Part shown: positions 44,624 through 53,071 of the stretch, in pieces
Position numbering within the stretch: position 1 is the first letter of the stretch
Layout of the letters: every line of letters starts with the position of its first letter
Program-made: the position numbers and the translations under genes
Notes under the pieces: generated by a model
Seen by the model: the letters and a program-made list of their open reading frames with translations, nothing else
Databases searched by the model: none
Told to the model about the DNA's origin: nothing
Assembly (NCBI GenBank): GCA_001897355.1
Contig: MKST01000005.1
Coordinates: 36,889 to 100,888, forward strand
From: Solirubrobacterales bacterium 67-14
GTDB taxonomy: Bacteria > Actinomycetota > Thermoleophilia > Solirubrobacterales > 70-9
Direction: 5' to 3'
Length of the DNA stretch: 64,000 nt

Positions 44624-45586
44624 ATGGACGAACTGACCACCGAGGCGCCCGGGGAGCCACCCCATCCCGGCATGGTCTGGGTCCCGGGAGGGACCTTCAC
44701 CATGGGCAGTGAGAAGCATTACCCCGAGGAGAAGCCCTCCGGCCCGGTCTCGGTGGAAGGCTTCTGGATGGACGAGACCGCGGTCACCAACCGTCAGTTC
44801 GCCGAGTTCGTCGAGGCGACCGGGTACGTGACCACCGCCGAGAAGGCGCCGGATCCGGCCATGTACCCCGGGGCCGACCCGGCCATGCTGGTGCCCGGTT
44901 CGATCACCTTCGCCAAGCCCAACGCGCCGGTCAGCCTCTCGAATCCGATGCAGTGGTGGGCCTGGACCCCGGGTGCCCAGTGGCGCCACCCCTGGGGGCC
45001 GGCCAGCAACCTGGCAGGCAAGGAGGACCACCCGGTCACCCAGGTCACCTTCGAGGACGCCGACGCCTACGCCCATTGGGCCAAGAAGGAACTGCCGACC
45101 GAAGTGCAGTGGGAGCGAGCTGGACGGGGCGGCATCGAGGGGGCCGAGTTCGCCTGGGGTGAGCAGATCGCCCCCGGCGGCGAGGAGAAGATGAACCGCT
45201 GGATCGGCGAGTTCCCTTGGAAGTTCCGGCCCCGCCCGGGCGGCGCCCGCAAGCCGGGAACCGTCGCCGTGAAGACCTTCGAGCCGAATCCCTTCGGCCT
45301 ATACGAGATCACCGGCAACGCCTGGGAGTGGACTCAGACCTGGTTCTCGGACAGCCATCCCGAGCCGACCAGCCGCTGCTGCGCCCCGGCCAATCCGCGT
45401 GGGCCGAGCGTAGACGCCAGCCGTGACCCGGCCAGCGGCATCCCGCGCAAGGTGCTCAAGGGCGGATCTTTCCTCTGCGCCGAGAACTACTGCTCGCGCT
45501 ACCGGCCTTCCTCTCGGATCCCCGAGAGCATCGAGAGCTCGACCGTCCACATCTCGTTCCGCTGCGTGGCCCCGGCCGTGGCCTAG
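44624..45586 (+). CDS. Formylglycine-generating enzyme (SUMF1/FGE family)
   Basis: FGE oxidises a cysteine in sulfatases to formylglycine, the catalytic residue of type I sulfatases. The ATG at 44624 gives 320 residues. The family pattern is complete: GMVWVPGGTFTMGSE, FWMDETAVTNRQFAEFVEATG, PVTQVTFEDADAYAHWAKKELPTEVQWERAGRGG, NPFGLYEITGNAWEWTQ and KVLKGGSFLCAENYCSRYRPSSR. C285 and C290 form the copper-binding CxxxxC pair of aerobic FGEs, so it should be active. No sulfatase gene lies in the window, so its client is elsewhere. Confidence 0.93.
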   Translation: MDELTTEAPGEPPHPGMVWVPGGTFTMGSEKHYPEEKPSGPVSVEGFWMDETAVTNRQFAEFVEATGYVTTAEKAPDPAMYPGADPAMLVPGSITFAKPNAPVSLSNPMQWWAWTPGAQWRHPWGPASNLAGKEDHPVTQVTFEDADAYAHWAKKELPTEVQWERAGRGGIEGAEFAWGEQIAPGGEEKMNRWIGEFPWKFRPRPGGARKPGTVAVKTFEPNPFGLYEITGNAWEWTQTWFSDSHPEPTSRCCAPANPRGPSVDASRDPASGIPRKVLKGGSFLCAENYCSRYRPSSRIPESIESSTVHISFRCVAPAVA

Positions 45587-45688
45587 CGACCCGGGCTCCG
45601 GTTTAGTCATCGGCGGCGGATAGGGTTCAGCTCGTCGCCGGTCCGTCCTGCGGCCTGCTGCCAAACCTGAAATCGATGGAGGAGTCGT

Positions 45689-46117
45689 ATGTCTGAAACC
45701 AGTGGTTCCAAGGCCCCGCAAGGGTCGGGTGCCTGGGGCTCATGGGTCGCGTTCGCGGGGATCATGCTGATGCTGATCGGTGTGTTCAGCGTGATCGCCG
45801 GGCTGGCCGCCGTGACCGACAACGGCTACATCACCAAGACTTCTTCCGACCACGTCTTCCTGATCAGCTTCCAGGCACTCGGCGTGTTCTGGATCGCGCT
45901 GGGCATCCTCAAGACCTGGGCCGGCTTCGCCCTGATCCAAGGGCGTGAATGGGCACGGATCGTGACCATCATCCTGGTCTTCATCAGTGCGGTGAGCCAT
46001 CTGCTGGACCTCACTTCCCAGCCCGCCTTGAGCATTCTCTTCATCGCGATCGACTTGACCATCCTCTACGGGGTCACGGTCCGCTGGGAAGCAGCGAAGA
46101 TCGGCATGGGGGACTGA
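45689..46117 (+). CDS. Four-helix membrane protein (DUF7144-like)
   Basis: 142 residues. A short polar N-terminus precedes four transmembrane helices: WGSWVAFAGIMLMLIGVFSVI, then HVFLISFQALGVFWIALGIL, GREWARIVTIILVFISAVSHLL and ALSILFIAIDLTILYGVTVRW. The layout and the W.......ML...G....I.G motif resemble the DUF7144 family common in actinobacteria, but the assignment is from memory of the pattern. GGAGG precedes the ATG by 8 bases. Function unknown. Confidence 0.7.
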   Translation: MSETSGSKAPQGSGAWGSWVAFAGIMLMLIGVFSVIAGLAAVTDNGYITKTSSDHVFLISFQALGVFWIALGILKTWAGFALIQGREWARIVTIILVFISAVSHLLDLTSQPALSILFIAIDLTILYGVTVRWEAAKIGMGD

Positions 46118-46172
46118 CTCGAAGGCCCGGGTTTCACAGCTGAAGGCCTGGGCTTCGAAGCTGCCGCAACCG

Positions 46173-47021
46173 TTGAGGCGGTTCGGGGCCGCCTGCTGGG
46201 AGGTGCTGCTGTCCTTCGACCGGTCAGCCGGCACCCGGCAGGCGGCCCAGCTTTCCTTCTTCGTCCTGCTGAGCTTCCCGGCCCTGATGCTGCTGGCGGT
46301 CTGGATCCTCAGCAACGTCTTCGATTCACCCGACGTCCGGCACGACCTGATCCAGGAGATCATCGACAACCTGCCGATCGAGCAGGTGCAGGGCCGGAAG
46401 GAGCTCGAGGACATGCTGGATCAGCTCACCGAGGGCGCGGGCGGGCTCGGGCTGCTCTCGGTCGGGGTGCTGCTGTACTCGGTCAGTTCGGCGATCGGCG
46501 GCCTGCGCCACGCGATCGAGACCGCCAACGAGAAGGGTCTCCACGGGCCGCCCTTCCCCGAGAACAAGGCGATCGACATCGGCATCACGTTGGTCACCCT
46601 GCCGGCCGCACTCGTTTTCGTCTCCCTGGTGCTCTCGCGCGATCTGGCCAAGGTGGTCGACGACAGCGTCTTCCTCTCCTGGACGGCCGCGCACCTGGGC
46701 GGTCCGGCCGGGATCTTCGCCGCGGGCCTGGTCTTCTACACCTGGATCTTCTGGGTTCTGAACCCGGGCCCGACCACCTGGTCGAGCGCCGCGGTGGGAT
46801 CCGTGGTCACCTGCCTGTTGATCTGGCTGATCTACACCGCCTTGCAGGTTTGGTTCGGGATCACCGGCGGCAACAGCGCCGTCTACGGCGCCCTGGCCGG
46901 GTTCCTCGGGCTGCTGCTCTTCCTCAACCTCGCCTCGATGGCGGTCGTGCTGGGCGCCCATGTGGCCGCGGTCTGGCGGGTCCACCGGGGTGAAGCGGTT
47001 GCTGCCGGGCGACTAGGTTAG
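46173..47021 (+). CDS. YihY/BrkB-family inner membrane protein
   Basis: 282 residues from a TTG start. YihY proteins have about six transmembrane helices and unknown function. Visible landmarks are the N-terminal AACWEVLLSFDRSAGTRQAAQLSFFVLLSFPALMLL, matching the 'A.alaFy.llSl.P' block; a soluble loop with VQGRKELEDMLDQL; GLLSVGVLLYSVSSAIGGLRHAIE; and the C-terminal FLGLLLFLNLASMAVVLGAHVAA. The previous gene is 55 bases upstream. The start codon is uncertain because the frame is open a little further upstream without a clear ribosome-binding site. Confidence 0.85.
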   Translation: MRRFGAACWEVLLSFDRSAGTRQAAQLSFFVLLSFPALMLLAVWILSNVFDSPDVRHDLIQEIIDNLPIEQVQGRKELEDMLDQLTEGAGGLGLLSVGVLLYSVSSAIGGLRHAIETANEKGLHGPPFPENKAIDIGITLVTLPAALVFVSLVLSRDLAKVVDDSVFLSWTAAHLGGPAGIFAAGLVFYTWIFWVLNPGPTTWSSAAVGSVVTCLLIWLIYTALQVWFGITGGNSAVYGALAGFLGLLLFLNLASMAVVLGAHVAAVWRVHRGEAVAAGRLG

Positions 47022-47030
47022 ATTCCAGCC

Positions 47031-47303
47031 ATGGGCTGCTTCGTCGTTTTGTTCGCACTGATCTCGCCGCGCCTGGCGCTCTTCTTCATTCTGATCTTCT
47101 CCGACTGGGTCGGTCAGGCGCTCGACGGCTGGGTGGTCCCGGTGCTCGGGTTCTTCTTCTTGCCGTGGACCCTGCTCGCCTACATCGTGATGTGGCAGGT
47201 CAGTCCGCATGGGGTGGAGGGCTTCGACTGGTTCATCGTCGCCTTCGCCTTCGTGGTCGACATCGCCGCCTACGCAAAGTCAAGCCAGACCCGCCAGAAC
47301 TAG
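47031..47303 (+). CDS. Small hydrophobic membrane protein
   Basis: The family is not recognised. 90 residues with two or three membrane helices: CFVVLFALISPRLALFFILIFSDW, VVPVLGFFFLPWTLLAYIVMW and FIVAFAFVVDIAAYA. The PRLALF...W..FSDWVGQA..GW..P..G.FFLPWT.L pattern resembles short actinobacterial membrane proteins of unknown role. It follows YihY by 9 bases. Twin-hairpin repeat copy 4 lies 54 bases downstream. Confidence 0.7.
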   Translation: MGCFVVLFALISPRLALFFILIFSDWVGQALDGWVVPVLGFFFLPWTLLAYIVMWQVSPHGVEGFDWFIVAFAFVVDIAAYAKSSQTRQN

Positions 47304-47357
47304 TCATTGAGGAGCAACGGGTCTTGGGGAGGCGGGTCGGTATCGCCGGCAGGCAGA

Positions 47358-47438
47358 GTCCGGTCATCCATTAGTTAGTTCTGTGACCGGACGGGTTCCT
47401 GTGGTCATCCAGCGAAGACTGGATGACGTGCTTGTTAA
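47358..47438 (+). repeat. Twin-hairpin repeat, copy 4 (compensated stems)
   Basis: Stem 1 is GTCCGGTCA (47358-47366) with TGACCGGAC (47384-47392), around the 17-base loop TCCATTAGTTAGTTCTG. The linker GGGTTCCTGTG follows. Stem 2 is GTCATCCAG (47404-47412) with CTGGATGAC (47419-47427), around CGAAGA. The tail GTGCTTGTTAA contains the stop codon of the minus-strand gene at 47435. Nearly every stem base differs from copies 1, 2 and 5, yet pairing is perfect. Confidence 0.85.
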
Positions 47439-47911
47439 TGCACGAAGATTTTGAGGGCGAGGATCACGAAGCCGAATAGGGCGTTGACGAGGCCGATCAT
47501 GATCCGGCGGCCCCAGGTACGCCGGTCCCTGGTGCCGATGAACAGTCCCGTCGCGAAGAGCATGAGGATGCCCGCGCCCACGGCTATGTAGCTGGCGTTG
47601 TCGTCGTTGGCCAGGCCGATCGGCGCGGTCAGCATGGCCAGGGCCGGGATCATCGCACCCTGGACGATCGGCCACTCGACCCTGAGGGCGCGGCGGGCGT
47701 GGTGGAGAGCCTCCCGGGGAGTCGAGTAGCCGGCCGCGACGATGTCGGCGTAGACGTGGACGATCCAGAAGACGAAGCCGGTGACCGCGGCCCAGACGGC
47801 GATCGCGATCGACCCCAGGCTGTCGTCCTTGGAGGCGGTGGCGACCACGGTCATCGAAACCATGGTTCCGTAGATGGCACCCGCGTAGTTGCGCTCCCGA
47901 TCGTTCTGCAC
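47435..47911 (-). CDS. Multi-pass membrane protein of unknown function
   Basis: The family is not recognised. I choose the GTG at 47911 (QNDRERNYAGAIYG), giving 158 residues. An in-frame ATG at 47995 would place the first codons across the divergent TetR operator, which is unlikely. About five hydrophobic helices: AGAIYGTMVSMTVVATA, IAIAVWAAVTGFVFWIVHVYADIVA, IVQGAMIPALAMLTAPIGLA, YIAVGAGILMLFATGLFIG and IMIGLVNALFGFVILALKIF. Its stop codon lies in the tail of twin-hairpin copy 4. It is divergent from tetR-P450 and may share their control region. Confidence 0.7.
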   Translation of the reverse strand: MQNDRERNYAGAIYGTMVSMTVVATASKDDSLGSIAIAVWAAVTGFVFWIVHVYADIVAAGYSTPREALHHARRALRVEWPIVQGAMIPALAMLTAPIGLANDDNASYIAVGAGILMLFATGLFIGTRDRRTWGRRIMIGLVNALFGFVILALKIFVH

Positions 47912-47957
47912 GAGGCGAAACCATAGTGGCGAGGACAGAAGACGCGATCGCACATTT

Positions 47958-47979
47958 ACAAGTCGGTTGACTGACTTGT
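47958..47979. promoter_or_regulatory. TetR operator and promoter region of the tetR-P450 operon
   Basis: ACAAGTC (47958-47964) and GACTTGT (47973-47979) are a perfect inverted repeat with an 8-base centre, GGTTGACT. TTTACA at 47955-47960 and TGTATA at 47979-47984 could be -35 and -10 boxes with an 18-base spacer, so the palindrome would sit exactly between them. This fits autorepression by the TetR protein encoded 35 bases downstream, and possibly control of the divergent membrane gene. Confidence 0.75.
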
Positions 47980-48013
47980 GTATATTCGGGGCCATGAGCG
48001 AGGAGACCGGCGC

Positions 48014-48625
48014 ATGAGCGACGAGCGACGCCAGCAAAAGGACCGCACCGCGGCCACCCGCGCAGCGGTACTGGAAGCGACCATCGAGTTGCTGGTCGAG
48101 CGTGGCTACGCGGGAACCTCGACCCGACTGGCGGCCGAGAAGGCCGGCGTCTCACTGGGGGCGCTGCAGCACCACTTCCGGACCAAGGCCGAGCTGACCG
48201 TAGAGGCGATGAGATACGTCGTCGACCGCCTGGCGCAGGAGTTCGTCTCGGCGATCCCCAAGGACGGCGACGAAATGGACCGCATCGCCCTGGCCCTGGA
48301 CCGGCTTCACGTTGTCTTCCGCGGCCCGACCTTCGCCGCGGCGATGGAGCTGCACCTGGCCGCCCGCACCGACGAAACCTTGCTGGAGCCGATCCGGCAG
48401 CTTCACATCGAGGACCAGGCCCGGATCCGCCAGAGCGCTATCGCCCTGATGCCCGGCGTCGAAAATCGCCCGGGCTTCGACGCTTGGCTGCTGATGTCCG
48501 TCTCGGCGATCCGCGGCATGGTGGTGGCGACGATGGGGGTGGAGGAGGTCGAGGCGGAGTGGCAGATGCTCCGGGCCCAGCTCCTCGACACGGCAAATGA
48601 ACTACTGAGGCAGGAGTCAGCATGA
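48014..48625 (+). CDS. TetR-family transcriptional regulator
   Basis: The ATG at 48014 follows GAGGAG and gives 203 residues. The N-terminal helix-turn-helix is RAAVLEATIELLVERGYAGT, then STRLAAEKAGVSLGALQHHFRTKAELTVEAM. The ligand-binding domain is helical, with LHLAARTDETLLEPIRQLH. Its stop overlaps the P450 start (ATGA), so the two are translationally coupled and this regulator probably controls the P450. A palindromic operator lies 35 bases upstream. Confidence 0.92.
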   Translation: MSDERRQQKDRTAATRAAVLEATIELLVERGYAGTSTRLAAEKAGVSLGALQHHFRTKAELTVEAMRYVVDRLAQEFVSAIPKDGDEMDRIALALDRLHVVFRGPTFAAAMELHLAARTDETLLEPIRQLHIEDQARIRQSAIALMPGVENRPGFDAWLLMSVSAIRGMVVATMGVEEVEAEWQMLRAQLLDTANELLRQESA

Positions 48626-50067
48626 CGGTCAACGAGAAGCCATTGCCCCCGGGCCCGCGCGGGATCGACGCGGCGAAGTTCCTCTTCAACTCGACCCGTG
48701 ACTTCAAGAAGCCGATGAGCGAGATGGCGATCGAGTACGGCGAGATAGCCCATGTCCGCAACCGTGGCCGCGACTTCATCGTGGTCAGCGGCCACGAGGC
48801 GGCCAAGCACGTGCTGATCACGAACCAGGACAACTACCGCAAGGGCCTCGAGTACGAGCTGCTGCGGATCGTGCTCGGCGAAGGGCTGCTGACCAGCGAG
48901 GGCGAGACCTGGCGCAAGCAGCGCCGCCTGGTCCAGCCGATGTTCGCCAAGCGTTACCTGAAGAACTTCACTGCCCACATGACCAGGGCGACGGCGGAAG
49001 TACTGGAAGGCGAGCCGTTTGCCGACCTGCCCGACGGCGAGGTGGTCGACATCTCGGAGGCGATGATGGCCTTGACGCTCGACATCGTCGGCCGGGCGCT
49101 CTTCGGCGCCGACCTGAGTGGCAAGACCGCACGCAAGGTGGGGCCAGCGATGAACGACGTGCTCAGCCTCGGCACCAAGATGACCCGACGGCTGCCGACC
49201 TTCGTGTTGGCCCACATGCCGGGCATGAACCTCAAGAAGGCGATCAGCGTCAATCCCGAGGGCCGGCGGTTTCAGCGCGCCCTGGAGGACCTGAAGTCGG
49301 TGATCGACGAGCTGTTGGCCGAGCGCAGCCGCCAGGCGGACCCCGGCGACGACCTGGTCGGGCTGATGCTCTCCGCCCGGGACGAGGAGACCGGGGAGAC
49401 GATGAGCCGCGAGCAGATCGGCGACGAGCTGATGACCTTCATGCTGGCGGGCCATGAGACGACCTCGAACGCCCTCGCTTGGACCTGGCGACGGCTTTCG
49501 CTAAACCCGGCCGCCCGGGAGCGGCTCTTCGAGGAGGTCGACACTGTGCTAGGGGACCGGATCCCCGACATGGACGACATGGACCGGCTGCCCTGGACAC
49601 GGGCCTGCGTCGAGGAGTCGTTGCGGATCGATTCACCGGTCTGGACGGTCGGCCGGCAGGCCTTGGACGAGGACGAGATCCTCGGCTACCGGATCCCCAA
49701 GCACGCCAGCCTGATGGTGCTGATCAGCATGATCCACCGTGATCCCCGGATCTGGCCGAACCCCGAGGGCTATGACCCCTCGCGGTTCCTGCCGGAGAAC
49801 GCGAAGGGCCGCCCGCGCCACGCCTTCATGCCCTTCGGGGCCGGACGCCGCGTCTGCATCGGTTCTACCTTCGCCACGGTCGAGGCGACCCTGCTGGCGG
49901 CGATGATCGGCCGCCACCTGCGCTTTGACCTGCCGACCGGAGCCGAGGTGGAGGCGGAGGCGTCGATCACCCTCCGGCCCAAGCACGGCCTGCCGATGCT
50001 GGTCTTTCACCGCCGGCCCGGTCCGGTTCCGGACGAGATGCCGGAACCGGACCTGGCTGCGGTCTGA
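48622..50067 (+). CDS. Cytochrome P450
   Basis: 481 residues, longer than the common bacterial 400, with a CYP102/CYP4-like layout. The proline-rich start is PLPPGPRGIDAAKFLF. The C-helix WRKQRRLVQPMF contacts the heme propionates. The I-helix oxygen-activation motif is AGHETTS (276-282). The K-helix ExxR motif is ESLR, and PERF is represented by PSRF. The heme ligand is C412 in FMPFGAGRRVCIGSTFA. No ferredoxin or reductase gene is adjacent. The substrate is unknown. Its TGA is immediately followed by the stop of the convergent MMPL gene. Confidence 0.95.
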   Translation: MTVNEKPLPPGPRGIDAAKFLFNSTRDFKKPMSEMAIEYGEIAHVRNRGRDFIVVSGHEAAKHVLITNQDNYRKGLEYELLRIVLGEGLLTSEGETWRKQRRLVQPMFAKRYLKNFTAHMTRATAEVLEGEPFADLPDGEVVDISEAMMALTLDIVGRALFGADLSGKTARKVGPAMNDVLSLGTKMTRRLPTFVLAHMPGMNLKKAISVNPEGRRFQRALEDLKSVIDELLAERSRQADPGDDLVGLMLSARDEETGETMSREQIGDELMTFMLAGHETTSNALAWTWRRLSLNPAARERLFEEVDTVLGDRIPDMDDMDRLPWTRACVEESLRIDSPVWTVGRQALDEDEILGYRIPKHASLMVLISMIHRDPRIWPNPEGYDPSRFLPENAKGRPRHAFMPFGAGRRVCIGSTFATVEATLLAAMIGRHLRFDLPTGAEVEAEASITLRPKHGLPMLVFHRRPGPVPDEMPEPDLAAV

Positions 50068-52272
50068 TCAGCCCTGCTCGAGGATCGGGTCCTCGGCCAG
50101 CTCGGGGGCGAGCGGCTCGCCCTTCGGATCCTTGTTGGCGATCAGGTGGCCTTCGAGTGAGACGTTGGGCAGCACCTTGTCGAGCCAGCCGGGGATCCAC
50201 CATGCCTTGTCACCGAGCAGCGTCACCACTGCCGGGGCGATGACCAGTCGTACGAAGAGCACGTCGATCAGGATCGCCAGGCCGAGGCCGAGGCCCATCA
50301 TCTTGGCGACCACGTCCTGCTGGGTGACGAAGGCCATGAACACGGAGGCCATGATCAGGCCGGCGAAGAGGATCACCTTGCCGATCCGGGAGAGGCCGTG
50401 GATCACGCTTTCACGGGGCGAGTCGCCTTCGTTGTAGGCCTCGTGGATCCGTGAGAGCAGGAACACGTTGTAGTCCATCGAGAGCCCGAACAGGATCGCG
50501 AAGATCATCACCGGGATGAAGGACATGATCGGCACCCCGCTGTCGACTCCGATCAAGCTCGCCCCGATCCCCTTCTGGAAGACGGCCACCACGACGCCGT
50601 AGGCGGCGCCGACCGAAAGCAGGTTGAAGAGGGCCGAGACGAGGGGGATCCAGAGCGAGCGGAAGGCGGCCATCAGGAGCAGGACCGAGAGGCCGATCAC
50701 CACGAGGATGAAGACGGGCAGCCGCTCGGAGACCTTGTCGGAGAAGTCCTCGAAGCTGGCCGTGTTGCCGCCCACGTAGGCCTGGAGGCCAGTGTCTGCC
50801 GTCGCGCCCGGGATCACGTCGTCACGGAGTTCCGTCAAAAGGTCACTGGTCGCCGCGTCCTGGGGAGAGGTGGTCGGGATCAGGAAGATCGTCGCCATCT
50901 TGTTGTCCTCGCTGGGCGAGGCGGGGGAGACGCTGGCGACGCCGTCGGTCTTCTTCAGGTCGTCGACCAGCTGGTCGAGGTCGGCCTCGCTCTGCTTGGC
51001 GCCGTCCGGGGTGTCAACCGCGATCAGGAAGGGGCCGTTGACACCCTTGCCGAAGCCGTCGCTGATCAGGTCGTAGGCGACCCGCTGGGTCTTGCCCTCG
51101 GGCTGGTTGCCGTCATCCGGCGAGCCGAGGCGCATCTCGAGCAGCGGCGACGCGAAGATCAGCAGCACGACGACGCCGGCGGCGATCGCGATCCACGGCT
51201 GGCCGGTGATCTTCTCGCCCCAGCTGCCGAAGGCCTTCGAGGGGAGGACATGGGAGAGCTTCTTCGGCTTCAGCCAGCGCTGGAGCGCACCGATCATGAT
51301 CGGCAGCACGGTCAGCGCCGAGACCACGACCGCGGCGACGCCGATCGCGGCTCCGATCCCCATCTTGCCGATCAGCGGTATCCCGATGACCAGCAGGCCC
51401 GCGATCGCCACCATGACGATGAGGCCCGCCGCCATGACCGCCGAACCGGCGGTCGCTGCCGATTTGGCGGCAGCGTCCCGGACCGAGTCCCCCGCTGCCG
51501 CCTGTTCCCGGAATCGGCCTAGGATCAGCAATGAGTAGTCGATGCCGGCGCCGAGGCCGAGCATCACGGCGATGGTGGCTGCGAAGTCCGGCAGGCCGAG
51601 CGGGGAGGCGAGGATCACCAGCAGCATCTGCCCGGTCATCACGCCGATCAAGGCGCCGATCAAGGTCGCGATCATCGCCGCTATCGAGCGGAAGAGCAGG
51701 GAGAGCAGGATGATCGCCACCGCGATGCCGATCAACTCGCCGACCGGCGCCTGCTCCTGCTGGGAGGCGTCGATGACGATGCCTCGCATCGCCACGTCCA
51801 CGCCGGCGGCCTTGGCCGGATCGGTCGCATCTTCGAGCTCGGTGCCCTGCGTCTTGGTGACGTCGCCGAAGTCGAGGTCGTAGCGGACGTCGACGTAGGC
51901 GATCTTCCCGTCCTTCGAGATCGCGCCGGCGCCCTTCGCGAAGGGGTCGCTGACGGTCAGGACGTCATTGAGGTCCTTGATGTCGCCGAGGGACTGGCGA
52001 ATCGCCTGCTTGTGCTCCGGCGAGTAGATCTGTCCGTCGGGGGTGTTGAAGACGATCGTGGCGTCGACCCCGGCCAGGGCCGGGCTGTGCTCGTTGAAGA
52101 GGTCGTAGGCCTGCTGGCTTTCGGTGCCCGGGACATCGAAGTTCTCGGGCGGCGGATCGCCGGCGGCGCCGGAAAGGGCGCCGATGCCGACCACGACCAG
52201 CAACGCGATGACGAGCGAGCGCTTCCAGTGGCCGGTTATGGATCGGGCAAGACGGGCGAGGAGGTCAGACAT
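50068..52272 (-). CDS. MMPL-family RND transporter
   Basis: 734 residues with the two-fold RND arrangement: an N-terminal helix, an extracellular domain (about 40-170), five or six helices, a second extracellular domain, and a second helix bundle. Signature pieces are ALIGVMTGQMLLVILASPLG, AVMLGLGAGIDYSLLILGRFREQ and its repeat AILFGLSMDYNVFLLSRIHEAY, which carry the proton-relay aspartates. MMPL proteins export lipids or drugs. It ends directly against the P450 gene with no base between the two stop codons, and it is divergent from a TetR gene across an operator. Confidence 0.93.
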   Translation of the reverse strand: MSDLLARLARSITGHWKRSLVIALLVVVGIGALSGAAGDPPPENFDVPGTESQQAYDLFNEHSPALAGVDATIVFNTPDGQIYSPEHKQAIRQSLGDIKDLNDVLTVSDPFAKGAGAISKDGKIAYVDVRYDLDFGDVTKTQGTELEDATDPAKAAGVDVAMRGIVIDASQQEQAPVGELIGIAVAIILLSLLFRSIAAMIATLIGALIGVMTGQMLLVILASPLGLPDFAATIAVMLGLGAGIDYSLLILGRFREQAAAGDSVRDAAAKSAATAGSAVMAAGLIVMVAIAGLLVIGIPLIGKMGIGAAIGVAAVVVSALTVLPIMIGALQRWLKPKKLSHVLPSKAFGSWGEKITGQPWIAIAAGVVVLLIFASPLLEMRLGSPDDGNQPEGKTQRVAYDLISDGFGKGVNGPFLIAVDTPDGAKQSEADLDQLVDDLKKTDGVASVSPASPSEDNKMATIFLIPTTSPQDAATSDLLTELRDDVIPGATADTGLQAYVGGNTASFEDFSDKVSERLPVFILVVIGLSVLLLMAAFRSLWIPLVSALFNLLSVGAAYGVVVAVFQKGIGASLIGVDSGVPIMSFIPVMIFAILFGLSMDYNVFLLSRIHEAYNEGDSPRESVIHGLSRIGKVILFAGLIMASVFMAFVTQQDVVAKMMGLGLGLAILIDVLFVRLVIAPAVVTLLGDKAWWIPGWLDKVLPNVSLEGHLIANKDPKGEPLAPELAEDPILEQG

Positions 52273-52331
52273 TTGGCTCCAGGGGAGTTGAGGGGAGGGA
52301 GGGCAGCGGGGAAAATATCACAATGAATGCA

Positions 52332-52352
52332 AAACTGCAGCCTCTGCAGTTT
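52332..52352. promoter_or_regulatory. TetR operator between the MMPL and tetR genes
   Basis: AAACTGCAG (52332-52340) and CTGCAGTTT (52344-52352) form a perfect palindrome with a 3-base centre, and AATG/CATT flanks add weaker symmetry. It lies 59 bases before the MMPL start and 18 bases before the divergent tetR start. This suggests control of both by the TetR protein encoded alongside. No clear -10/-35 pair was assigned. Confidence 0.8.
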
Positions 52353-52370
52353 CATTGGTAGACTTGCCCT

Positions 52371-53012
52371 GTGCCCAGCGTAACCAAACCAGGACTCCGC
52401 GAGCGGAAGAAGGCCCAGACTCGGCAGACCATCGTCCGGGTCGCGCTGGAACTTTTCGCCGAGCAGGGTTACGGGCAGACCACGATCGCCCAGATCGCGG
52501 CGGCCGCCGACGTTTCGCCACGGACCGTCTCGACCTACTTCCCGGCCAAGGAGGACATCGTCTTCGACGTCAGCGCCGGCAGCAAGGAAAGGCTGGTCGC
52601 GGCGATCCAGGGGCGGCCCGAGGGCCAGGACACGATGTCGGCGCTGCGGGCCTGGCTGCTCGAGGAACACGAGGCCCTGGACCACGACCAGGCGCTTCAC
52701 ACCTGCCAGCGCCTGGTGATCGACCGTGAGGAGACGCTGCTGCAGCACGAGCAGGCGCTGCTGCGTGAGTTCGAGCTGGTGCTGGCCGAAGGACTGGCCG
52801 TGGACCTCGGCGCGCCGGCCTACGACATCAAGACCCGGATGGCGGCGGCCGCGGCGATGGCCGTCTTCGACCTGCTGCACGACGAGGGCCACGCCGAACG
52901 GGCCGAGGGCGAGCTGCCGACGATCGAGGAGCAGCTCGAACTGCTCGACCAGGCACTGGCCTTCGTCACCGGCGGCGTCACCGCCCTTCGCGACCGCCCC
53001 ACGGAGAATTAA
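52371..53012 (+). CDS. TetR-family transcriptional regulator (of the MMPL gene)
   Basis: 213 residues starting with GTG. The helix-turn-helix domain is RQTIVRVALELFAEQGYGQTT, then IAQIAAAADVSPRTVSTYFPAKEDIVFD. The C-terminal domain is helical, with HEALDHDQALHTCQRLVIDREETL, similar to regulators of RND exporters. It is divergent from the MMPL transporter, with a perfect palindrome in between. A terminator hairpin follows 6 bases after its stop. Confidence 0.92.
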   Translation: MPSVTKPGLRERKKAQTRQTIVRVALELFAEQGYGQTTIAQIAAAADVSPRTVSTYFPAKEDIVFDVSAGSKERLVAAIQGRPEGQDTMSALRAWLLEEHEALDHDQALHTCQRLVIDREETLLQHEQALLREFELVLAEGLAVDLGAPAYDIKTRMAAAAAMAVFDLLHDEGHAERAEGELPTIEEQLELLDQALAFVTGGVTALRDRPTEN

Positions 53013-53018
53013 CGAAAA

Positions 53019-53044
53019 CCGCCCCGGCCGGGGGACCGGGGCGG
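53019..53044. terminator. Terminator hairpin between tetR and the convergent NlpC/P60 gene
   Basis: CCGCCCCGG (53019-53027) pairs perfectly with CCGGGGCGG (53036-53044), with an 8-base loop. An AAAA run precedes it and a short CGCTTT follows. It lies between convergent genes and could serve both. Confidence 0.7.
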
Positions 53045-53071
53045 CGCTTTGCCTCAGGGAGGGAGGAAGCT

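Noticed and set aside
47358..47438. Reading the twin-hairpin repeats as integron attC sites.
   Set aside because: They have two hairpins and sit at gene ends, but the complementary R-box core pair (GTTRRRY/RYYYAAC) spanning the site is not present and no integron integrase is seen.
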